DNA from: JBOHHR01 sp050740975
GTDB taxonomy: Bacteria; Pseudomonadota; Gammaproteobacteria; JBOHHR01
Reading direction: 5' to 3'
Assembly: GCA_050740975.1 (NCBI GenBank)
Contig: JBOIEE010000055.1
Span: 1 to 15,952 of the forward strand
DNA length: 15,952 bases
Below, piece after piece: positions 8,037-13,797 of the stretch. A program made the position numbers and the translations under genes. The notes beneath the pieces were generated by a model that saw only the letters and a list, made by a program, of their open reading frames with translations, was not told the DNA's origin and ran no database searches. The stretch's first letter is position 1. The number at the start of each line of letters is the position of its first letter.

Positions 8037-9352
8037 GCGGCGGATCGCTCACGCTTTTGGTTGATCCCTGTCGCAAACTTTGCGGGAGCTTGCAAGTACC
8101 CGGAGACAAGTCTATCTCTCATCGTGCACTGATGCTTAGCGCTATCGCCGAGGGGAGGAGCCAGATCCGAGGCTTCCTCGAAGGGGAGGATACTTTAGCC
8201 ACCCTGGCCGCATTGCAGGCCATGGGCGTGGAAGTGGATCGTCCCAAAGCCGGCCGACTCAGCGTGCAGGGCGTCGGGTTACATGGGCTTAGCCCACCAT
8301 CTCGGGCTCTGGATTTAGGAAACTCGGGCACTGCTATGCGCCTGATGGCGGGCTTGCTCGCCGGCCAGCGGTTTGATTCGGAGCTGAAAGGCGATCCCTC
8401 TCTCTCGCAGCGCCCCATGGGGCGCATCGTGGATCCGCTCAGGCGCATGGGTGCGAAGCTGCAGTGTGTTGGGGCAGGGTGTACTCCCCCATTGCACATT
8501 GCCGGCGGACAAAAACTGGTGGGGATCCATTATCAGATGCCGGTCGCGAGCGCGCAGGTCAAATCCTGCCTGCTATTGGCTGGTTTGTATGCCGGTGGCG
8601 AGACGCGGGTGATTGAGCCGGCTCCTTCCAGGGACCACACGGAACGCATGTTGGAGCAGTTTGGATATCCTACCCCCCGCGGAGCCGGTGGAGTTTCTAT
8701 GCAAGGACAGGGGGAACTGTTCGCGACCAGCATTGAGGTGCCGGCCGATCTCTCCTCTGCCGCGTTTTTTATCGTGGGGGCCGCAATCGCGCCGGGATCG
8801 GACTTATTGCTGCGATCGGTGGGGGTCAATCCCACCCGAACGGGGGTGATCGAAATCTTGCGGAAGATGGGAGCAGATATCGTCTTGCTCAATCAGCGCA
8901 GCGCTGGCTCTGAGCCGACGGCGGACATCCGTGTGCGCGGTGCCCGCCTGCATGGAATTGAAATCGATCCGTTTTGGGTGCCGCTTGCGATCGACGAGTT
9001 CCCCGCTTTATTCCTTGCCGCCGCGTGTGCCGACGGGCAAACACGAGTTACCGGGGCCGCGGAGTTGCGGGTCAAAGAAAGCGATCGCATCGAGGTTATG
9101 GCGAAAGGGTTGCGGGCGCTTGGTATCCATGCCCAAAGCACGGCGGATGGCATGATCATCGAGGGTGGGACACTGCGGGGTGGCGTTGTTGACAGCCGAG
9201 GCGATCACCGCGTCGCTATGGCCTTCGTAATGGCCGCGTTGCGTTCCAGCGAGCCTGTCCAAATACTGGACTGCGCAAACATCGCGACCTCCTACCCGCA
9301 GTTTCTGCAACACGCACGCGCTGTCGGTTTGGATGTCGTCTCGCGCGAATGA
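8033..9352 (+). CDS. aroA: 3-phosphoshikimate 1-carboxyvinyltransferase (EPSP synthase)
   Basis: EPSP synthase joins shikimate-3-phosphate and phosphoenolpyruvate in the step before chorismate synthase. From the GTG at 8033, which overlaps the tyrA TGA by 4 nt, it has 439 residues. Motifs are PGDKSISHRALML (GDKS at 24-27), LGNSGTAMRLM with Gly99 at the position equivalent to E. coli Gly96, SAQVK at 173-177, RDHTE at 200-204, NPTR at 266-269, the catalytic Asp321 of IDEFPAL, and ELRVKESDR at 344-352. The GDKx, SAQxK, RxHxE and NxTR set resembles the class II type seen in Agrobacterium CP4, whereas the glycine in the PEP-site loop is of the ordinary inhibitor-sensitive kind. A TTG at 7994 would extend the N-terminus by 13 residues inside tyrA; I see no support for it. 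In Pseudomonas this domain is fused to TyrA; here it is separate. Confidence 0.95.
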   Translation: MSGGSLTLLVDPCRKLCGSLQVPGDKSISHRALMLSAIAEGRSQIRGFLEGEDTLATLAALQAMGVEVDRPKAGRLSVQGVGLHGLSPPSRALDLGNSGTAMRLMAGLLAGQRFDSELKGDPSLSQRPMGRIVDPLRRMGAKLQCVGAGCTPPLHIAGGQKLVGIHYQMPVASAQVKSCLLLAGLYAGGETRVIEPAPSRDHTERMLEQFGYPTPRGAGGVSMQGQGELFATSIEVPADLSSAAFFIVGAAIAPGSDLLLRSVGVNPTRTGVIEILRKMGADIVLLNQRSAGSEPTADIRVRGARLHGIEIDPFWVPLAIDEFPALFLAAACADGQTRVTGAAELRVKESDRIEVMAKGLRALGIHAQSTADGMIIEGGTLRGGVVDSRGDHRVAMAFVMAALRSSEPVQILDCANIATSYPQFLQHARAVGLDVVSRE

Positions 9353-10020
9353 GCCCGCCGGTGATTGCGGTGGATGGGCCGAGCGGTACCGGCAAGGGCG
9401 TTTTATGCCAGCGGCTTGCTCGCTATTTGCACTGGCACCTGCTGGATAGCGGGGCGGTATATCGTAGCTTGGCGTACCTGGCCTTAAAGACAGGGGCCTG
9501 TTTGGAAAACCCGGAACAGCTTGCCCGGCTCGCGGGCGGTCTCGATATCAGTTTTCGCGCTCTCGACGAGATCCGGGTGCTGGTCGGGGGCGAGGATGTG
9601 ACGGAGTCAATACGAGCGGAGGAGTGTGGCAGCACCGCTTCGCGCATCGCGGAACATCCCGAAGTGAGGCAGGCATTGCTGGCTAAGCAACGTGTGTTCC
9701 GAAAGCCGCCGGGACTGATCGCCGATGGGCGAGACATGGGTACGGTCGTGTTTCCCGCGGCCGCGCTCAAGCTATACCTCACGGCGAGCCCGGAAGAGCG
9801 CGTCGGAAGGAGATATAAGCAGTTGAAAGAAAAAGGCATTGATGTTAACCTTCAGCGATTATCCCAGGATATTGCGGAGCGCGATAGACGAGACCGTGAG
9901 CGTGTTGTCGCACCGCTGATACCGGCGCCTAACGCCGTTATCATAGACACCACGGAAATGGGGATCGAGGCGGTGGCGCGGCGGGCAATACAGTTGATCA
10001 CCGAGTGGGGCTTGGCATAA
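9349..10020 (+). CDS. cmk: Cytidylate kinase
   Basis: Cmk phosphorylates CMP and dCMP to the diphosphates using ATP, feeding nucleotide and RNA-turnover salvage. It has 223 residues, near the E. coli length of 227. The Walker A P-loop GPSGTGKG is at 10-17. DSGAVYR at 33-39 and DGRDMGTVVFP at 126-136 match the nucleotide-binding signatures of the bacterial CMP kinase family. The LID-type basic segment ERDRRDRERVVAPL lies at 177-190. The ATG at 9349 overlaps the aroA stop in an ATGA, and no clear Shine-Dalgarno sequence precedes it, so translation is probably coupled to aroA. The next gene is rpsA, the same cmk-rpsA adjacency as in E. coli, where an rpsA promoter lies inside cmk. Confidence 0.97.
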   Translation: MSPPVIAVDGPSGTGKGVLCQRLARYLHWHLLDSGAVYRSLAYLALKTGACLENPEQLARLAGGLDISFRALDEIRVLVGGEDVTESIRAEECGSTASRIAEHPEVRQALLAKQRVFRKPPGLIADGRDMGTVVFPAAALKLYLTASPEERVGRRYKQLKEKGIDVNLQRLSQDIAERDRRDRERVVAPLIPAPNAVIIDTTEMGIEAVARRAIQLITEWGLA

Positions 10021-10067
10021 GGGGTAGTCCAATGTCTATAGATTAATCTATTAATTATTAAGACTAC
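10012..10067 (+). promoter_or_regulatory. Possible rpsA promoter/leader with inverted repeats
   Basis: A TTGGCA box at 10012-10017 overlaps the cmk end and is followed, after a long 19-bp spacer, by TATAGA at 10037-10042. In the leader, a perfect 12-nt palindrome TAGATTAATCTA occupies 10039-10050. It is enclosed by GTAGTC (10024-10029) and its complement GACTAC (10062-10067). The segment is much more AT-rich than its surroundings. It could be a promoter, an operator, or part of the folded leader through which S1 represses its own translation in E. coli. These functions are inferred. Confidence 0.3.
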
Positions 10068-10107
10068 GGCATGCGTGGGTTATGGTCGTAGTGCAGGATA
10101 GGATGAT

Positions 10108-11787
10108 ATGGCGGAAAGTTTTGCGGAGTTATTCGAACAGACACAAATAGCAGCGAAAATGCGTCCGGGCACGATCGTTATCGGCAAGGTCTTGGATATC
10201 CGGCCCGATGTGGTGGTAGTGAGCGCGGGCTTCAAGACAGAAGCGATGATCCCAAAGGAGCAGTTTCAGGACGACAAGGGGGTCTTGGAGGTCACCATTG
10301 GGGACGAGGTGGATGTTGCGCTCGACGCGGTTGAAGATGGGTTCGGCGCCACCCGACTGTCTCGGGAGAAGGCCAAGCGCGCCAAGGCCTGGAGCGAGTT
10401 GGAAGAAGCGCACAAAGAAGGCTCAACGGTCACTGGGGTGATAACCGACAAAGTAAAGGGTGGATTTACGGTCGATGTCAAGGCGATCCGTGCCTTCCTT
10501 CCCGGTTCCCTGGTTGACGTGCGTCCCGTGCGCGATACCAGTTATCTCCACGGGAAACCGCTGGAGTTCAAAGTAATCAAGGTAGACAAAAAGCGCAACA
10601 ATGCCGTGGTCTCTCGACGCGCCGTGGTCGAAAGCGAAAACAGTGCTGAGCGAGAAGCCCTGCTGGAAAATTTGAAAGAAGGTGCGGTGTTAAAAGGCAC
10701 TGTCAAAAATCTCACAGACTACGGGGCCTTTATCGATCTTGGGGGTATAGATGGCCTGTTACACATCACCGATGTAGCATGGAAAAGAGTCAGGCACCCG
10801 AGCGAGGTGCTGACGCTTGGCGCGGACATCGATGTCAAAGTGCTTAAGTTTGACCGGGAACGGATGCGGGTGTCGCTGGGCTTAAAGCAGCTTGGCGAAG
10901 ATCCATGGGGTGACTTAGCGCGCCGCTGCCCAGCCGGTGCCCGGTTATTCGGCAAAGTGACCAATATTGCGGATTACGGGTGTTTTGTCGAAATAGAAGA
11001 GGGGGTGGAGGGCTTAGTCCACGTCTCAGAAATGGACTGGGTCAATAAGAATGCACATCCGGGGAAGTTGGTTCATCTCGGTCTGGAGGTCGAGGTGATG
11101 GTGCTCGATATCGATGAGGAGCGTCGGCGTATATCGCTTGGCATGAAACAATGCCGTCCGAATCCCTGGGAGGCGTTTGCCGCCAATCACAGCAAAGGGG
11201 ATCAAGTCCAGGGAACGATAAAGTCGATCACTGATTTTGGTATCTTCATCGGATTGGAAGGCGGTATCGATGGCTTGGTGCATTTGTCGGATCTGTCCTG
11301 GTCTGTCTCCGGCGAGGAGGCGGTGCGAAACTTCAAGAAGGGAGAGGTGATCGAGGCGGCGGTTTTATCGGTGGACGCGGAGCGAGAACGGATCGCGCTG
11401 GGTGTCAAACAGTTAGAACAAGACCCTTTGTCGCAATACCTAGCCGAGCACCCCAAGGGTAGTTCCGTGAAGGGTAAAGCGGGAAAAGTGGATGCCAAGA
11501 GCGTCGTAGTGTCTTTGACGGATCGTGTGGAGGGGTATATCCGTGTCTCCGAATTGTCACGGGCTCCAGTCGATGATGCGCGCAAGCTGGTGAAGGTCGG
11601 GGATGAAGTGGAGGCCATGCTGATCGGGGTGGACCGCAAAAAGCGTATCCTCACGCTATCGGTGAAAGCAAAAGAGGCGGAGGACGAGGAAAAAGCGATC
11701 AAGGAATATAGCGTCGACAGCGAAAGCGCGGGTGGAACTAAGTTGGGAGAGATCTTGAAACACCAGTTGAACAATCAGGAGGGTTGA
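10108..11787 (+). CDS. rpsA: 30S ribosomal protein S1
   Basis: S1 is the RNA-binding small-subunit protein that helps load and unfold mRNA during initiation. The 559-residue product is almost colinear with E. coli S1 (557). It begins [11 protein letters not shown] and contains six S1 domains at roughly 20-86, 104-170, 191-259, 276-346, 363-433 and 450-519. Long identities occur in domains 2-5, for example [33 protein letters not shown] and [20 protein letters not shown]. The first two domains are the divergent ribosome-binding type. The start ATG at 10108 has two overlapping purine tracts (10095-10104) as ribosome binding sites. E. coli S1 represses its own mRNA; a palindromic leader here may have a similar role. 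It is followed by an unusual 364-nt spacer before ihfB. Confidence 0.98.
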   Translation: MAESFAELFEQTQIAAKMRPGTIVIGKVLDIRPDVVVVSAGFKTEAMIPKEQFQDDKGVLEVTIGDEVDVALDAVEDGFGATRLSREKAKRAKAWSELEEAHKEGSTVTGVITDKVKGGFTVDVKAIRAFLPGSLVDVRPVRDTSYLHGKPLEFKVIKVDKKRNNAVVSRRAVVESENSAEREALLENLKEGAVLKGTVKNLTDYGAFIDLGGIDGLLHITDVAWKRVRHPSEVLTLGADIDVKVLKFDRERMRVSLGLKQLGEDPWGDLARRCPAGARLFGKVTNIADYGCFVEIEEGVEGLVHVSEMDWVNKNAHPGKLVHLGLEVEVMVLDIDEERRRISLGMKQCRPNPWEAFAANHSKGDQVQGTIKSITDFGIFIGLEGGIDGLVHLSDLSWSVSGEEAVRNFKKGEVIEAAVLSVDAERERIALGVKQLEQDPLSQYLAEHPKGSSVKGKAGKVDAKSVVVSLTDRVEGYIRVSELSRAPVDDARKLVKVGDEVEAMLIGVDRKKRILTLSVKAKEAEDEEKAIKEYSVDSESAGGTKLGEILKHQLNNQEG

Positions 11788-11795
11788 GCGCTGGT

Positions 11796-12081
11796 GAAAA
11801 AATCGCGAGTGAAGGAAAGGGCATTTTGCATCCTCGGCGCGCCGAACAGAGGGCCTCTCCCTGGCCCTGGCTTTCCGCTGGAGCAAGAGGACCGTTTCGC
11901 CGGGAACAGAAACGGCGTATAAGCTTCGAAAAAGCGAGCCTCAGGGCGTGAGACGAGCAACCGAAATGTATATTGAAATACGTGAGGATCCCGAGTACGG
12001 CGGGAAAGCCAGGGCCAGGGAGTGGCCCTGTTTTGGCGCGCCGAGGATGCAACGCGCGGTTAGAGCGCGGTAGATTTTTTC
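11796..12081. repeat. MITE-like element with long imperfect inverted repeats
   Basis: Two arms, 11826-11876 and 12003-12052, are inverted copies of each other. An 18-bp block (11826-11843 against 12035-12052) is perfect, and a second block (11852-11876 against 12003-12027) matches at 24 of 25 positions; a short segment between them differs by a small indel. A further perfect 9-bp pair, GAAAAAATC (11796-11804) and GATTTTTTC (12073-12081), lies outside. The 126-nt centre holds smaller hairpins, including 7-bp arms at 11892-11898/11909-11915. No convincing gene lies inside and I see no clear target-site duplication. It fits a non-autonomous miniature element or a structured RNA transcribed from the rpsA side. 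Being a mobile element is inference; the inverted repeats are directly visible. Confidence 0.7.
12053..12080 (+). terminator. Possible Rho-independent terminator after rpsA
   Basis: A short GC stem, CGCGC (12053-12057) with GCGCG (12065-12069) around a 7-nt loop, is followed after five bases by six Ts (12075-12080). The stem is short and the T-run is displaced, so efficiency is doubtful. It sits at the right end of the long inverted repeat, whose larger fold could compete with it or help it. If it works, it separates rpsA from ihfB transcription. Confidence 0.3.
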
Positions 12082-12151
12082 GCAAGCTTTCAGCTCCGCG
12101 TTTGTCGGGTGGGGCGTCCAGAGACTCAAACCGAGAAAAACTAAGGTGAGT

Positions 12152-12445
12152 ATGACTAAATCCGAGCTTATTGAATCCTTAGCGCACAAGCAATCCCAGT
12201 TGGGATACCGCGATGTCGAGTTGGCGGTGAAAACGATCCTCGAGCGTATGACTCGGACCTTATCTAAGGGTGAGCGCATCGAGATCCGCGGATTCGGCAG
12301 TTTTTCCCTGCACTACCGACCACCGCGGGTGGGGAGAAATCCAAAGTCCGGGTATGCCGTATCGTTAGCAGCAAAGCATGTCCCGCATTTTAAACCCGGC
12401 AAGGAGCTTCGCGAACGGGTCAACGCCCAACGCCCGCCGGATTAG
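12152..12445 (+). CDS. ihfB: Integration host factor subunit beta
   Basis: IhfB pairs with IhfA to form the sequence-specific DNA-bending protein IHF, acting in nucleoid structure, recombination and sigma54 transcription. The product has 97 residues, the usual size for IhfB. It begins [11 protein letters not shown], as E. coli IhfB does, and contains [17 protein letters not shown] (40-56) and the beta-arm tip RNPKSG (62-67), whose Pro64 is the intercalating proline. [10 protein letters not shown] at 77-86 is the conserved end of the fold. The ATG at 12152 is chosen over the in-frame GTG at 12146 because AAGG (12143-12146) is correctly spaced for it and the GTG would overlap that site. It normally follows rpsA closely; here a 364-nt repeat-containing spacer separates them. 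Confidence 0.97.
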   Translation: MTKSELIESLAHKQSQLGYRDVELAVKTILERMTRTLSKGERIEIRGFGSFSLHYRPPRVGRNPKSGYAVSLAAKHVPHFKPGKELRERVNAQRPPD

Positions 12446-12451
12446 AAGCTG

Positions 12452-12548
12452 ATTTGCCGGCAATTTCCAATAGGTTCCCTAAGAGGTCTCGGTGCATTTT
12501 TCAGAGCCCTTAGGGAATTGCTGGGGGCCCTGATCCGCTCCGGCAAAA
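12452..12548 (+). repeat. Nested inverted repeat after ihfB
   Basis: TTCCCTAAG (12475-12483) and CTTAGGGAA (12509-12517) form a perfect 9-bp stem that extends by about three more pairs if a 4-nt bulge is allowed. Outside it, TTTGCCGG (12453-12460) pairs with CCGGCAAA (12540-12547). A 10-nt palindrome, TTGCCGGCAA, sits at 12454-12463. No T-run follows, so it is not a classical terminator. It may be an mRNA 3'-end stabilising fold for ihfB or a leader structure for lapB. The role is unknown. Confidence 0.45.
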
Positions 12549-12612
12549 CCACCCTTCGTTATCCATCTCGATGCGCTCGGCGGCGCAGACCTGCGGTGAT
12601 GGCGTTTTTCTG

Positions 12613-13797
12613 ATGATGTTACCCGATCTGACCCTGAATATGGTGTGGTTTCTTCTGCCGGTCGCCGCAGCAAGCGGGTGGCTGGCGGCGCGACGCCTTT
12701 ACACCAACAAGGGATCTGCGGGGCGCCCTTTCATGGCGCCCGAGTACTTCAAGGGCTTGAGTTACCTACTCAACGAGCAACAAGACAAGGCCATTGAGAT
12801 CTTCACCCGCTTGTTGGACCTCGAAAGCGATACAGCGGAGATCCACCTTGCGCTGGGAAACCTGTTTAGGCGGCGGGGAGAGGTAAGTCGCGCGATCCAA
12901 ATCCATCAAAACCTGGCTGCTTGGCCGAGCTTGGACGATGAGCAGCGCAGCGCGGCCCTGTTTGAGCTGGCTTTGGATTACATGCGTTCCGGCTTGTTGG
13001 ACAGGGCAGAGTCGATGTTTCATGAGGTAACCCAAGCGGGGAGCTATCGGGGGGCGGCGCTGCAGAAGCTGGTCGATATTTATCAGCAAGAGAAAGATTG
13101 GGACAAGGCGATCTCCTACGCCCTGGAATCCGGCGCCGCCTCTGGGGTCGACATGAATCCACGTATCGCACAGTTTTATTGCGAGCGAGCGGAAAACGAG
13201 GCCGCTAGCGGGGACATCCGAAAGGCCATCCAGTCGACAAAACACGCTCTGGCGGCCGATCCGAACTGCGTCAGGGCGAGTATGCTTGAGGCTGAATTAC
13301 GCAAACGCTCGGGAAGGTTGGATAAGGCGATCAAAGCCTATGAACGCGTCGAGCAGCAGGATCCGGATTTTGTGAACGAGGTGATCTATCCGCTGCAAGA
13401 GTGCTACCGGCAACTGGACAGGTTGGATGCGTTCGTCGACTATCTCGAACGCTTGTCTCAAAGGCGGCGCGGGGTCACCCCGGTGCTCGTGTTAGCCGAG
13501 TTGCTCGCGCAGCGCAGCGGCAAACGACAGGCCATCGATTATCTCAACGATACCCTGCGGGATACTCCCTCCTTGCGTGGGCTAAGCCGCATGATCGATT
13601 ATGCCCTGGAAGAAGCGGAAGACGGTGCCCGTGACGACCTGATGTTATTGAAAGCGTTTACCGATCGCTTGCTGGAGGGGCGGGCGCTTTATAAATGCCG
13701 CCACTGTGGGTTTAGTGGCCGATCGTTACACTGGCAATGCCCGGGTTGCCGTTATTGGGTGACCATGCGGCGCATCCGCGGTATTGGGGGAGAGTGA
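12613..13797 (+). CDS. lapB: Lipopolysaccharide assembly protein LapB (YciM)
   Basis: LapB is an inner-membrane-anchored TPR protein. In E. coli it works with FtsH and LapC (YejM) to control turnover of LpxC and so the rate of LPS synthesis. From ATG at 12613 it has 394 residues (E. coli 389). A single N-terminal membrane anchor (about 6-24, WFLLPVAAASGW) is followed by TPR repeats across about 45-340, including NEQQDKAIEIFTRLL and LGNLFRRRGEVSRAIQIHQ. A C-terminal rubredoxin-type metal site has Cys362, Cys365, Cys376 and Cys379 (YKCRHCGF...QCPGCRYW). A start at 12571 is possible but lacks a ribosome binding site and would put 14 polar residues before the anchor. The usual upstream partner lapA is missing; ihfB is directly upstream. 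The stop overlaps the mfd start by 4 nt. Confidence 0.95.
   Translation: MMLPDLTLNMVWFLLPVAAASGWLAARRLYTNKGSAGRPFMAPEYFKGLSYLLNEQQDKAIEIFTRLLDLESDTAEIHLALGNLFRRRGEVSRAIQIHQNLAAWPSLDDEQRSAALFELALDYMRSGLLDRAESMFHEVTQAGSYRGAALQKLVDIYQQEKDWDKAISYALESGAASGVDMNPRIAQFYCERAENEAASGDIRKAIQSTKHALAADPNCVRASMLEAELRKRSGRLDKAIKAYERVEQQDPDFVNEVIYPLQECYRQLDRLDAFVDYLERLSQRRRGVTPVLVLAELLAQRSGKRQAIDYLNDTLRDTPSLRGLSRMIDYALEEAEDGARDDLMLLKAFTDRLLEGRALYKCRHCGFSGRSLHWQCPGCRYWVTMRRIRGIGGE

Noticed and set aside
11826..12052. Integron attC site or Tn3-type terminal repeats
   Set aside because: The arms lack the attC core GTTRRRY and the GGGG-starting Tn3 ends, and the arm length does not fit attC.
11738..12085. Minus-strand 115-codon frame across the rpsA-ihfB spacer
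   Set aside because: It reads through both arms of the inverted repeat and the rpsA 3' end; its Pro/Arg-rich product has no motif or ribosome binding site and does not look like a transposase.
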